Positions 37,080-49,013 of a stretch of DNA of 64,000 bases are shown piece by piece. Position numbers and translations under genes: made by a program. This stretch comes from Laguncularia racemosa (lineage: Eukaryota > Streptophyta > Magnoliopsida > Myrtales > Combretaceae): NCBI GenBank assembly GCA_037954665.1, contig JBBMOL010000081.1, forward strand, positions 2,588,313 to 2,652,312, in the 5' to 3' direction. Every line of letters begins with the position of its first letter. Position 1 is the stretch's first letter. The notes under the pieces were generated by a model. It did no database searches and was not told the DNA's origin. It saw only the letters and a list, made by a program, of their open reading frames with translations.

Positions 37080-37640
37080 CATCAGCAAAATAATTATGAT
37101 CCAACCCGAGTTTTTATTAGACCTAAAAATTATAAGTTTCAAGCTCATTAAAGAGTATAAAACTTGAAATCAACTTGTTTAGATAAATAAATCTAAGTTA
37201 ATTTATCTAAAAGAGCCTAAACTCATGCACATGACTTGTTTAGATAAATGAGCTTAAACGAACTTATTCATAGTCAAAACCTACTTATTAACAATATAAA
37301 TAAAAATCAGCTTACAAGTTTATTTGTAAATCGATGATATAAATAAAAGCTTATTTATAAATAAAGTTTACTCATCAACTTATTTATGAACTTGCTCGTG
37401 AACACATTTATAAGTTAGCTTACTAATAATATAAATGAATCTACTCATAAATTTATAAGTTTATTTGTTAATGATATAAATAAGTTTGTTATCGAGTGAA
37501 CTTACAAGCATAAAGAGAAATTTGAACTCAACTTGTTTAAGTAAACAAGTTTTATTTTAAGTATAAGTTCATCTCATTTATTAATTAAGCTCAAATAACT
37601 TGTAAATAACTCAATACTCCATAGCACTATTAGCATAAGT
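37080..37640. repeat. Degenerate internal repeat region (TTATAAGTTTA-type)
   Basis: Words such as AACTTATAAGTTTA, AATGATATAAATAA and CAACTTGTTTA recur several times, for example at about 37312-37345, 37410-37436 and 37455-37490. It looks like an old non-autonomous transposon or decayed tandem array. No terminal repeats identified. Confidence 0.4.
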
Positions 37641-38008
37641 AAATAAATAATTATTGTAATATCGAAACTAGTAATAAAATTCGAATTGCATGTGACATTT
37701 TTATTGGATAACGTGGCCTTGTGTTTCTTACTGTGTTAAATTAGAAAAATGAAAAAAAAAAAAAAAGGTCTGAGAGGAGGAGAGAGTAGCATACAAGATA
37801 AAGCATCTGTTTAGACGTTGTGATAGTATATTTGGCGAGTATACAGAGCTACACATGGAAGCAACATGTCCCAACTATCTTACCCCTAGTTTTGTGTACT
37901 TATTGAACCAAGAAAGGGGGATTAAAAAAACAAAAAAAAACAAAAAGGGAAAGGTTGTGTTGTTTCTGCACAAGTCTTACAAACATAGAGTACAAAAGCT
38001 AAAGCTCA

Positions 38009-38557
38009 TCAAGAATAGAGCATATTGCACAAAGCATATAAAATGCTACAAAGATTCTCCATATTCTTATTGTTATTATAAAGTGAAGTTGGGGCTGGAG
38101 GTGGGACTTGAAACTCATCATGACAATCATTTGTATCATCCATAGCATCGGATGCCGATTTGCATAGCCCTAGGTAGCTTCCTGACCCTAATTGATTCCT
38201 AGCCTCTCGAAGGCTCTCAATTGCCTCGCTATATTTGGCTGAGCATGTCGCGAACCGGGTGTCCCGATCCCCGGCATCCCGATCGAGCGACCGGAGCAAC
38301 CCGATCGTACTCCTAGCTTTATTTTCAGCCAAATCGATGGAGATGTGGGCTAGGCCTTGGAGGTTGGCCGTCGCGGTTCGCCGGTCGGACCGGAGGATGT
38401 TTAAGCAATAGGAGGGGTCAATCGTGCTTGCACACAACTTACTGAGTAGGCTACTGTGGGGTTTACTACTAACAGGAGCTGAAATAGAAATTTCGAGAGG
38501 CAAAAGTACAAGGATACTAAGAAGCAGCAGGGGGAATTTCCTAGGAAAACATGCCAT
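38009..38557 (-). CDS. Pectin methylesterase / invertase inhibitor-like secreted protein
   Basis: 182 aa. Residues 1-26 form a signal peptide (basic start, then LLLLSILVLLPL), with likely cleavage before APVSS. The mature part has the PMEI-domain four-cysteine plan: Cys42 and Cys51 (C-X8-C with the Pro of the hairpin), Cys105 in ATCSAKYSEAI, and Cys135 in DTNDCHDEF; an extra Cys122 and a C-terminal helix (NLCSILYALCNML) follow. Family members bind pectin methylesterase in the cell wall or acid invertase in wall or vacuole; sequence alone does not tell which. The start at 38557 is chosen because it gives the signal peptide and lies 85 nt after a TATA box; the longer frame to 38761 crosses that TATA box and adds no domain. 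Single exon, usual for the family. Flanked by non-coding DNA and dead transposons, with no operon-like partner. Confidence 0.88.
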   Translation of the reverse strand: MACFPRKFPLLLLSILVLLPLEISISAPVSSKPHSSLLSKLCASTIDPSYCLNILRSDRRTATANLQGLAHISIDLAENKARSTIGLLRSLDRDAGDRDTRFATCSAKYSEAIESLREARNQLGSGSYLGLCKSASDAMDDTNDCHDEFQVPPPAPTSLYNNNKNMENLCSILYALCNMLYS

Positions 38558-38641
38558 TTTGTGGTGGTGATAGTGTTGTTTCTGACACACGAAGATTTGC
38601 TGTAGTGGATTGGGGTGTGAAATGGGTGCACGTAATGCGAC

Positions 38642-38649
38642 CTTATATA
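38642..38649 (-). promoter_or_regulatory. TATA box of the PMEI-like gene
   Basis: TATATAAG on the minus strand, 85 nt upstream of the chosen ATG. Predicted transcription start is near 38612, giving a 5' leader of about 55 nt. Confidence 0.65.
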
Positions 38650-40139
38650 TGGTGGTGGGAGAGTGAAGAATTGGGAAGGGACACCTGTTTTGGGGCAGAA
38701 TAATTGAAAAAGTTTTGTGGCCTAAGTGAAGACCTAATTGTGGTCGATATAATAAGAGCACGAGTTTTTTTATTTTCCTTTTTTAAGTGTTATAGGCAAG
38801 CACGCAACTTCTGACTACCGGCCCAAAGCTACAGAACCAGTCATATTTATATTTTGGTGAAAGTCTAACTTACTATTTAAATTTTAAATATGTTAAATTT
38901 AGTATTTATTTTAAAATTTCCGTATCATCGCTATTGCTTATATTAAATTTTATGATAATCGCCTATTTAATCATATCTTTTAGTCATTGTTAACATAATA
39001 CATGTTTCACTAGTTTAAAAAAGCTATATTGACAATTTTTTTTACACATCTTTAACTCATTAATTAAAAAATAATAATAATAAAAGACATAAAAACATAG
39101 AGCAAAAACCGAAGCCAATAGTATTGATGTGGCATATTTTAAACTAATAGTACACGTGTTAATCATTGAATAAATGGTTATCAAAAAATTTAATATGGGT
39201 AATAATAATGATACAAAAATTTCAAATTGAATACTAAATTTAGCAAATTAAAATATCTAATAATAAATTAAGTTTTTATCCAATATTCGGATACTGTTTG
39301 CAACATTGTCGCAAAAGACTATTCCATGCTCTAGGCCAGGTTGATAAATCTTCCCCAGATTTACATTAGCATCTGCTCATGTTATTTTAAGGGTATTAAT
39401 TGAAAGGTATTTAATAAAAATAAAATAACAACAACAACAATAACATTTCACATCTATAAAGAAGAAATAATTACTAAGGACTTTATTGTATTTCTTAAAG
39501 TGTTACATCTACAATTAAGCGCATTTTTATAACAACTTCTGGGCATTTTCATCTATTCCTCAGAAAATTCTTCACTGTCCTTCTTGTAGACCATTTTGAT
39601 TAAATATATTGTACGTCCTCCTTCATATTATTTTTATATTATATGAGATTGGCAATTGTAAATATATGAGTAAATACATGAAATAGGAGAATTGTTATGG
39701 TATTTTGAGTATTCTACGGATATTGAAAATGGTGAAAATTTAACGGCTATTCGATTCATTATATTCGGTGGATACTAAAGTTTAAAGCAAAATTTGAGAA
39801 TAATGAAAATTGAATATATGCGAAAAGGAAATTTTGGGTTTGTTTTTCTTTTTTGGCAATGCATTTTATAACTTGTTGTGTGAAGGGGGAATGAAAATTT
39901 GGATTTTTGTTTTAAAAGTTATGTGGGTATTTGAGCAACAATTATGAAGATACTAAATAAAGAAAGTTTTATATTTTTATATATTTATTTTTTTAATAAA
40001 AAGTATACGTTTATTCATTATTGAATAATAGTTCCATATCTATAATATAACCCCAAAAGCATGATTATCCCTAAGTGGGCCATGGCTATATAAATTATTT
40101 ATTAAAAGAAAAAAAGCGGGCGGTTTGGAGTGTTAAGGT
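38650..40139. other. Upstream region of the PMEI-like gene, AT-rich
   Basis: No further gene. The ORF at 38990-39184 (minus) is short and hydrophobic without family features. Promoter elements beyond the TATA box cannot be assigned with confidence. Confidence 0.55.
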
Positions 40140-40168
40140 GGGGGAGTGGGGGGCGGGGTTGGGTGGGG
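40140..40168 (+). other. G-quadruplex-forming tract
   Basis: Five G runs of 5, 6, 4, 3 and 4 bases separated by loops of 3, 1, 2 and 1 nt, an almost ideal intramolecular quadruplex pattern, in otherwise AT-rich DNA. It is about 1.5 kb upstream of the PMEI-like gene. A W-box-like GTCAAC (40172-40177) and an ATGAGTCAT palindrome (40219-40227) follow. Confidence 0.8.
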
Positions 40169-40229
40169 ACAGTCAACTTTGTGGTGCTAAATCCGAGCTG
40201 TGACGCACCTGCCAAATCATGAGTCATGG

Positions 40230-41354
40230 GTGATTTGCTCTTTAGGGATATTTTTTTTTAAATAAAAAAAAAGTTAAAAATAATAATTTTCAAAATACTA
40301 TAATAAAATCATAAATACATATTATAGTATTTTAATATAATAAAAATGGTACATTGCACATATGATTTTTTATAAAAATTACATATTTTAAAAATTATAT
40401 ATATAAATCACATATTCAATATATAATTTTTAATATTAAAAAATTATAATACCAATATGTGATTTTATAACAGTATTTTAAGAATTATTTTTTCAATCAC
40501 GATTTTTTAAAAAAAGTTTACCTCAAATGAGCAAACTCGCATTTCTTCCAAATAATTCGATTTTTTTTTTAATGATGAAATTTCTTTTTCTTGAAAATAT
40601 AAAGTCACTTGACTTTGGGAAACCCTTTACAGTACAAATAAAAAAAAAAAATGGAACGACCTCATAATTCACGTGCTATATATTCGTCTATGTTATTTCA
40701 TGAAAACGAGCAAGGACTGCAAAAATATCTTTCCTTCAGGAAATTGACCAAATCAATGGCTTTAGTTGCCTCATCATGTCTTCTGTGTGATATGATTCAT
40801 CACATTAATAAGGTTGCTCCCCCTTTTTAATCCTTTATAAAACGAAAGTTAGGGAAAAATTAAAAAAAAAATATGTTGCTATATAACTTTTATTTGCATA
40901 ATCTATCAGTGGTATTTATAGGGTTATAGATTTAATTAGTAAAAATTTATTTATTTATTGCTTATTAATGTTGTGTCTATTTGATTTCATATATGAGAAA
41001 TATACATCTATGTTTAAAATAAGGTTAAAAAATATTTGGCTCAAAAGATTATATATATATATATATATATATATTATTTTATGATTAATATTCTAAGGTG
41101 ATAGCGGCGACTTTGTTATTATATAAATGCTCATACTGAAATTTATTTGACCAATGTGCCAATCGATTATATGCTTTCATGCATAAATAAAAAGGAGAGA
41201 TAAGAAAATGTATTAATTATTATATATAATAGCATGTAATATAATATTAAAGGATATATACAAATAAATCATCAACACAACCCATACGTGAAAATATCCT
41301 ATATAAGAAGTACCTAATCATGTAAAGCATATACTATAAGATGTAAATGATTTA
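40230..41354. other. AT-rich region with TA microsatellite, no genes
   Basis: (TA)n at about 41051-41073. No ORF, no repeat boundary until the AGGGG target duplication. Confidence 0.6.
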
Positions 41355-41359
41355 AGGGG
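41355..41359. other. Target-site duplication, left copy (AGGGG)
   Basis: AGGGG precedes the TG at 41360 and recurs exactly at 56305-56309. Confidence 0.9.
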
Positions 41360-43297
41360 TGTCGAGTCTAATTTTTGCGTTTCCATTCCTAATCCGATCT
41401 AGACTAGACCCTATGCTCATCTAATGTAGATCATCGACTTGAGTTAGGAATTTCGTTTGATTTTTGGAGTTACCACCCAACTATTGTTGGGAAATATTGA
41501 ATTAAGACTAAATGAGCGGATTAGTCTTAATTTGGACCATTAGTCGTCATTATTTCCCCTTCTCGTTTTTGAAAAGAGGAAAAGGGAAAACCAGAGTTTC
41601 TAAGTCCGGAGGCTAACCTATTAAAACCTTACGGTTACCACCTAATCTCTTAAAATTGTTCCTATTTAAAAATGTGTTTTATTGTGTTTCTGTTACTTTT
41701 TATTATTTCAAGAAAATGATTTTTTTATTTCATTTTATAGGTTGACCCGAATAGGTGCCTACGTACCTGCTACTCAGGATCAAACAAGTTGTAGTTCGCT
41801 TTTCTGAAAACTTTAAGTTTGTTTGTGAATTTTAATTTTGAAATCTCTTTTGATTTATGTTTTTATCATTTTTGGGATTTTTTTCTAAAAAATCTAAGTC
41901 TAAGCTTTAATCTGATTTTTGAAAATGATTTTTAGGAAAAACATCAATTTTGGATTTATTTGAGAAAAAGGGTTTTTCCTAAGTGTTAAAACTCTTTTTT
42001 TTTTGAATTTTTATGATTTTCTATGATTTTTTATGATTTTTATAAATTTTGTGATTTTTGTGATTTTTATGAAAAATTTTATCCTAAGTTATTATCTATC
42101 CTATTTTGAGATCTAAAATATTATTAATTATTTTCCTAATATTTTATTATTTTTCTATATTTTATTATGTTTTTTATTCTTTTCTACATTATTAAAATCT
42201 AAGAAAAACCTAATCTCTACATTTTCCTACTTATTGAAAATAAAACCTAAACCAATAAATAAATAAATAAATAAATAACAAATAATAAATCAATTCGTTC
42301 GGAATAAATAAATAAATTAAAAAAATCTGGAAAATCCGACTTACCTGGATCCGGGTCGGTGCGCGGGTCGAATGCGGCGGCGGAGGATGCTCGTTCACAG
42401 CGTTCCAGCGGTCTTTCGTCGCGAGTGAGGTGTCGAATCCTAGCTTCTTGAGGGTGCTGAATCCAATGGTGGCGGTGGTTTGCTCCCAGATCGTCTCCTG
42501 GTGGTGGTTCAACTCCGGTCGGCAATCGCGATTTTGGGTCTCCTCCGATTTACACTCTTTTCTCACTTTCTCTCAATTCTGATTCGTGTCTTGGCTTCCT
42601 CCCTTCGATTCCTATTTATAGGCACTTGAAACCGAGCTGGATAAGCTCGGATTTCCTCCGATCGAAGATAATCGGATTTTCGGTTAAAAAAACCAACTCC
42701 GATTTGTGTAAATCCTTTGATTTGTTACGATTTGATTCCAATTAGATAATGTTTATCTTATTTCTGTTGAAGATCTGTTGGATTTGTGCAAAAAATCGAA
42801 TCAAAACGGCCGAAATTCGAATTTTCTCTTCCGCCGGCGATCTCGGACCCGAGGTAGAAGATGATCACGCGCCCGGCGCGTGCGCTCCCTCCAGCCAATC
42901 GGATGCTGCCACGTGTCCTGGATAAAAAAAATGCAAAACGCGAAAACTGCTCCTCCCGCGATTCGAACCTGCGACCGAGCCCCCCTCGCGCGCGCCTTAA
43001 CCCGTGGTCTAAACCAACCGGGCTAGCCCACTTTCCTGATTTTTCTAATTTCACAAATTGCATATATGCAATGTGATTTTTTTATTTTTTTGTATTTTTT
43101 TGAAATTTCAAAAATTTGTAAAAATTGTTTATTATTTAATATTGCCATTTCTGAAATCATTTTTCAAAATTGATATGTTTTCCTATTTATTTTTATTTAT
43201 TTGAATATTTTTATTATTTTTGCTAAATTAAAGAAAAATTAGAAAAAATTGAAAATTGATTATTATTCATTCTTAGGGCAAAAATGGGGTGTTTACA
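41360..43297 (-). repeat. 3' LTR of element 3
   Basis: 1,938 bp, TG to CA on the plus strand. TATAAATA on the minus strand at 42613-42620. A tRNA-like segment at 42950-43027. Homologous to the element 2 LTR over the AT-rich and TATA parts, but clearly diverged in the GC-rich and tRNA-like parts. Confidence 0.95.
42950..43027 (-). other. tRNA-like segment inside 3' LTR of element 3
   Basis: Minus strand: A-box-like TAGCCCGGTTGG (43014-43025) and B-box GGTTCGAATC (42960-42969). The sequence between them differs strongly from element 2, yet both boxes are kept. Confidence 0.6.
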
Positions 43298-43310
43298 GCT
43301 ACCCCTCTTT
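43298..43310 (-). promoter_or_regulatory. Polypurine tract of element 3
   Basis: AAAGAGGGGTAGC on the minus strand, directly abutting the 3' LTR. Confidence 0.85.
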
Positions 43311-43414
43311 GTAGTAAAGTTTGAAAAACTTAACTACAAAGACTAAAAGGAAGACGTCATTTTTGGCCTCTTGAATAGATAACACGGTCCTAACAATTTA
43401 GAGTCATGTTCCCT

Positions 43415-44860
43415 CCCCAAAAAGTGCTTTATGGGCTGACTAATTGGCGATAGGAAACACCTCAAGCATTGTGTGGAAGAAATGATGATAGGAAGCGTCT
43501 TATCAGACTAGCAACCTTGGAAAGAAAATTTACTTAGGAAGTGCCCTTATGAGCTGGCTACCTGTCAACAGAAGCGTCTTGTTATACTAGCAACTGTTTG
43601 GAAGAATATTTTCGAAAAGTGCCCCAAGAGCTAACTAATCGGGAGAATCTAGGAAAGTGCCCCTCATGGGCTGACTAACCTTAAGATAGATTTTTAGAAA
43701 AGTGCCCATCTTGGGCTGACTAACCTATGGTAGGATGTCTCAAAAAGTGCCCTTATGAGCTGACCTTGAGAACGGATTTTTAGGAAAGTGTCCATCTTGG
43801 GCTGACTAACCTATGATAAAATTGATTGAACTGTCTCAAAAAGTGCCATTGTGAGCTGACCTTGAGAATAGATTTTTAAGAAAGTGCCCATCTTGGGCTG
43901 ACTAACCTAGGATAGAATTGATTGAACTGTCTCAAAAAGTGCCCTTATGAGCTGACCTTGATAACAGATTTTTAGGAAAGTGTCCATCTTGGGCTGACTA
44001 ACCTAGGATAGAGTTGTCTCAAAAAGTGCCCTTATGAGCTGATCTTGAGAACAACTTTTTAGGAAAGTGCCTATCTTGGGCTGACTGACCTAAGATAAAA
44101 CGCCTCAAAAAGTGCCCCCTATGGGCTAACCTTGAGGTAGATTTTTAGGAAAGTGTCCTCTATGGGCTGACTAACCTATGATAGAAATGTCTCAAAAAGT
44201 GCCCCCTATGGGCTAACCATGAGAACAAAGTTTTAGGAAAGTGCCCCTATGGGCTGACTAACCTAGAATGGAATTGTCTCAAAAAGTGCCCCCTATGGGC
44301 TAACCTTGAGAATGGATTTTTAGGAAAGTGCCCATCTTGGGCTGACTAACCTATGATAGAGTTGTCTCAAAAAGTGCCCTTATGAGCTGACCTTGAGAAC
44401 AACTTTTAGGAAAGTGCCCATCTTGGGCTGACTAACCTATGATAGAATTGATTATCTCAAAAAGGTGCCCCCTATGAGCTAACCTTAAGAGAGGATGTTT
44501 AAGAAAGTGCCCATCTTGGGCTGACTAACCTAAGATAAAAATGATATCTCAAAAAGGTGCCCCCTATGGGCTAACCTTAAGAGAGGATGCTTTAGGAAAG
44601 TGCCCATCTTGGGCTGACTAACATAAGATAAAAATGATATCTCAAAAAGGTGCCCCCTATGGGCTAACCTTAAGAGAGGATGCTTTAGGAAAGTGCCCAT
44701 CTTGGGCTGACTAACCTAAGATAAAAATAATATCTCCAAAAAGGTGCCCCCTATGGGCTAACCTTAAGAGATCTAGGAAAGTGCCCTTTTTTGGGCTGAC
44801 TACCCTATTAAAAGGAATGTTTAGACAAGTACCCAACTATGGGCTGACTCATCTTATGCT
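43415..44860 (-). repeat. Tandem repeats (about 88-95 bp) in 3' region of element 3
   Basis: Same two-half-unit plan as element 2, but with at least three subtypes: GTGCCCATCTTGGGCTGAC units, GTGCCCCCTATGGGCTAACC units identical to those of element 2, and GTGCCCTTATGAGCTGACC units. The subtypes occur in blocks, which points to local amplification. Longer than the element 2 array. Confidence 0.9.
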
Positions 44861-45358
44861 TCTGAATATGCTTTCTACTGACTGAGCTGAAAGATATGAT
44901 GCCTTTCATGATATGATGATAGTTATTTATTTTTTCAATGTGCTTGCCAGTTTTATCGTGGATAGTAACCAAATAACCGAACCCTCGGGCTGGTTTGCTT
45001 CTGCTTCATTTCTTCTTATCTTGGTACGGGGTTGAAAATTTTGTTGTGCTCCCTTTCTTTATGCACATGGCTCTTTTGATGGTACTGTTATCCTACTAAT
45101 GCATTCAGTTCTAATGCTCAAAAGTAAATAGAATTATATCACAAACTATATTAAGATTCATTATCATTTTAGTGTTTATCTTTTATAGGCGAAGTGATGG
45201 GTAATGTGTTTAGGAATATTTGTTGTGATGAGAATTGATTGGAATTATTGACCATTCAGGGATATTAACTTTGCTTGCAAAAAGTGAAAACTCGACTCAA
45301 CGAAATCTGTATCGAATATTGGCTTTCATAAACATTGGCAAAATTTCAATTCCCTTGC
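44861..45358 (-). other. Spacer between pol and tandem repeats, element 3
   Basis: Counterpart of 7721-8205 in element 2; non-coding, no motif recognised. Confidence 0.65.
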
Positions 45359-48300
45359 CTAAGGATAGTACATCTTTACAGCATCTGTGTTAATGGGGTC
45401 TCTCAATTCTAGACCATCCATCTGAGTTAATATCAAAGCACCTCCTGACAGAACCTTTTTCACTACATAGGGGCCTTCATAGTTTGGGGTAAATTTCCCT
45501 CTGGAGTCTTGGGCATTCGGGAGAACCTTCTTTAGTACCAGATCCCCCTCCTTGAAGTATCGAGGTCTCATCTTCTTGTTAAACGCTCGGGCCATTCTTT
45601 ATTGGTAACACTGGCCATGACATAGTGCGGTAAGCCTTCTTTCATCAATCAGATTCAGCTGATCAAGCCTCTTCTTTACCTAGTCTGATTCGGTTAACTG
45701 ATTTTCCGACAAGATTCTGAATGATGGTATCTCAACTTCAACTGGTAGCACTGCTTCTGTACCATATACTAATGAGTAAGGGGTAGCTCCTGTAGATGTT
45801 CTTATTGAAGTCCTATAAGCCATAAGAGCAAACGGCAACATTTCGTGCCAATCTTTGTAAGTTGTTGTCATTTTCTCGATGATCTTTTTGATATTTTTGT
45901 TAGCTGCTTCTATTGCCCCGTTCATTTGAGGTCGGTAGGGAGTTGAATTTTTGTGGTTTATATGGAATTGTTGACATAAACCTGTCATTGATTTGTTGTT
46001 AAGATTGGTACCATTGTCGGTGATGATGGACTCAGGAACTCCATATCGGGCTATTATGTCCCTTTTCAAGAAGAGGACTATTACCCCTTTTGTGACATTG
46101 GTATATGATGAAGCTTCGACCCATTTGGTGAAGTAATCAATCGCTACCAGTATAAATCTATGGCCGTTGGATGCTGTTGGAGTGATAGGGCCTATTATGT
46201 TGATTCCCCACATGGAGAATGGCCATGTTGCTGATAACAAGTGTAACTCGTTGGGCGGAGCATTTATCCGGTTTGCGTAGACTTGACACAGATGACAGTG
46301 TTTGACATATTTTATGCAATCTGATTCCATGGTCAACCAATAATATCCTAACTCATGATTTTTCGAGCCAACATGTAGCCATTCATATGAGGTCCACATA
46401 CTCCCTCATGTACTTCCTTCATCAATTCGCATGCTTCATTTTTGTCCACACATCTCAACAAGGTGGTATCAAATGATCTCTTGTAAAGTATGGACCCACT
46501 TAATAGGAAATGGCTTGCTAACCTTCTGAGTGTTCTTTGGTCATTCTTGCTAGCCATTTCGGGGTATTTACCTTCTTGGAGAAAGGTCTTGATGTCGTGA
46601 TACCAGGGCTTGTCATCTTGTACTTTCTCAACGGTTAAACAGTAGGCAGGCCGACTTTCGATGTTTATTTTCATCGGTTGAACTTCGGCTCCCCCTGTTA
46701 TCTGGATCATAGATGCTAGTGTGGCTAATGCATCTGCAAACTGATTCTGAGTTCTCGGGATGTATGTGAAAGTGATTGCCTTGAATTCTTCAATTAGCTC
46801 TGTCAAGTGTTGATGATACGGTACCAGTTTGGGGTCTTTAGTCTTATATTCCCCTCTTGTCTGTAGTATGATGAGCGACGAATCTCCATATACTTCTAAC
46901 TAGCGGATTCCCATTTGGCAGGCCATTTTGAGGCCAAGAATGCATGCCTCATATTCTGCGATGTTATTGGTATAAGGAAATGTAAGTCTCGTCGCTGCAG
47001 GGAATTGAGTGCCGTCCGGGGATATCAATACTGCCCCAACCCCATAACCGAATACATTGGCAGCTCCATCGAAAAACAATTTCCATTTCGGGTTCTGCTC
47101 TATCCCAAAGTCTTTTACCGGCCTATCTTCCACTATCAATATATTCTCATTTGGAAATTGGGCCTATAGTTCTTGGGAATCTGTCTCGACAGGGTGTTCC
47201 GCTAATTGATTGGCTAAGGCTTGCCCTTTCATCGAGTTCTGATTTACGTATGTGATGTCATAGTTCTTGGGAATCTGTCTCGACAGGGTGTTCCGCTAAT
47301 TGATCGGCTAAGGCTTGCCCTTTCATCGAGTTCTGATTTACGTATGTGATGTCGAACTCAGATAGGAGCATTTGCCACTTAGAGATTCTCCCTATCAAGG
47401 CTGGTTTCTCTGCCAAGTATTTCAAGGGATCATGTCTTGTCAGCAGCTCGATATGGTAGTAAAGGGTGTATTGCCTTAGTCGATGCATGACCCAAATTAG
47501 AGCACAATACGTCTTCTCCACCTCTAAGTACCTCTGTTGCCCATCTGTAAACTTCTTGCTCAGATAATATATGGAACGCTCTCTTCCCTCGTCATCTTTC
47601 TGCCCCAGCACACATCCTATGGATTCAGGGAGTATAGTGAGGTATAGGAATAAGGGTTTTCCTTGTTTCGGGACTATCAAGACTGGAGGTCTTATAAGAT
47701 AGTCTTTGATCGTCCTGAATGCCTCTTCGCATTCATCGTCCCATTCTATTGTGGCGTTCTTCTTTAACAGACGGAATAGTGGTCGGCATTTGTCGGTGAG
47801 TTGTGAGATAAAACGAGTTATATAATTTAATCTTCCCAATAAGCTTCTTACTTCTTTAACTGAGCGTGGGTAAGGTAGTTCTAATATGGACTTTACCTTG
47901 TCAGGGTCGATTTTAATGCCCTCCTAGCTTATGACAAACCCTAACAATTTCCCCGTCGTGACCCCGAAAGTACATTTTTCTAGGTTTAACTTGAGCTGGA
48001 ATTTTCTCAATCGTTTAAACAATTTCCTCAGGATATCTATATGGCTTTCTCCTTTTTTGGATTTGGCTATCATGTCGTCGACATATACTTCAACCTCTCG
48101 ATGCATCATGTCGTGAAGTATTGCGACCATGGCTCTTTGATACGTTGCCCCGGCATTTTTCAAATCAAAGGGCATGACTTTGTAACAGAAAGTTCCCTAT
48201 GTTGTGATGAAAGTCGTTTTGGTTTTATCTTCCTCAGCCATTTTTATTTGATTATATCCTGAGAAACCGTCCATGAATGAGAAGAGATGGTTTCCCGCAG

Positions 48301-48911
48301 TGTTGTCTACTAGAACATCAATGTGAGGTAGGGGGGAGTTATCCTTTGGCGTGGCTTGGTTTAAGTCCCGAAAGTCTACGCATACGCATACTTTTTCGTT
48401 CTTTTTCATGACGGGGACTATATTTGCTACTCATTCTGGGTAGTCGGATACTTCAATGAACCCTACTTCTAGCAGCTTCTTGACTTCTTCTTTGATTTTT
48501 AGTAAGATGTCCAGCCTAAATCTTCTTAGTTTTTGTTTTTTAGGTTTGACATCTTCCCTTGTGGGAAGCCTGTGAACTACTATTGACTGGTCTAGCCCTG
48601 GCATGTCACCATATGACCAGGCAAACACATCTGCATATTCCTTTAATAGCTCGATTATCTCACGTTTTTGCTCGGCAATCAAACTAGTCCCGATTTTGAG
48701 GTTCTTAGGGTTTTCCATGCTTCCTAGATTTACTGTCTCCACAGGCTCGTCGATCGAGATTCCGCTTTGTTCATGTTTTAGCCAATTTTCTTGTATTATT
48801 TCGTGATCTAAGATATCGCCTTGAACAACTGACCCAGCAACGTTGGAAACGATATCAGCGTTTTTACTTTCTACTTGCGCAAAATATCCCTGACGTTCGA
48901 TGGTAGGAGAT
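45359..48911 (-). pseudogene. Tat/Ogre pol (RT, RNase H, archaeal RNase H, integrase), broken
   Basis: Same domains as in element 2. RT has the YVDD box near 48086. The first RNase H again has Thr at the first catalytic Asp position. The archaeal-type RNase H starts LFFDG near 47070, and integrase keeps Asp in INIIGP context altered to Asn (GINIIGP, where element 2 has GIDIIGP), ITDNG and GAIEAAN. So the first integrase catalytic Asp is lost here. Disabling changes: stops at 48431-48433, 48197-48199, 47924-47926, 46900-46902, 45680-45682 and about 45602; a 94-bp tandem duplication (47166-47353) that shifts frame; and a 1-nt deletion near 46350. The frame ends at 45359-45361. Confidence 0.92.
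47166..47353. repeat. 94-bp tandem duplication within pol of element 3
   Basis: Copy 1 is 47166-47259 and copy 2 is 47260-47353, differing at only about one position. 94 is not a multiple of three, so it shifts frame at the junction of the two RNase H domains. Absent from element 2, hence private to this copy and recent. Confidence 0.93.
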
Positions 48912-49013
48912 CTGAGTAACATAAAAATGAAAGCATATATATAAGAAGAAAACAAACTGCAATTGAATTTGACAAAGAGTCTCAATAAAATTTGTTTAAT
49001 AATTTTTCTCTAC
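48912..49013 (-). other. Putative Ogre-type intron, element 3
   Basis: 102-nt segment between gag-protease and RT, same donor (AAAA/GTAGAG) and acceptor (TTACTCAG) as element 2. It is 9 nt shorter mainly because of a shorter T run. Both versions preserve phase across the junction. Confidence 0.58.

Noticed and set aside
37855..38145. 96-codon plus-strand ORF
   Set aside because: Lys-rich low-complexity frame overlapping the 3' end of the PMEI-like gene in antisense; no family features.
38558..38761. N-terminal extension of the PMEI-like frame to an ATG at 38761
   Set aside because: It crosses the TATA box at 38642-38649, adds no domain and would bury the signal peptide.
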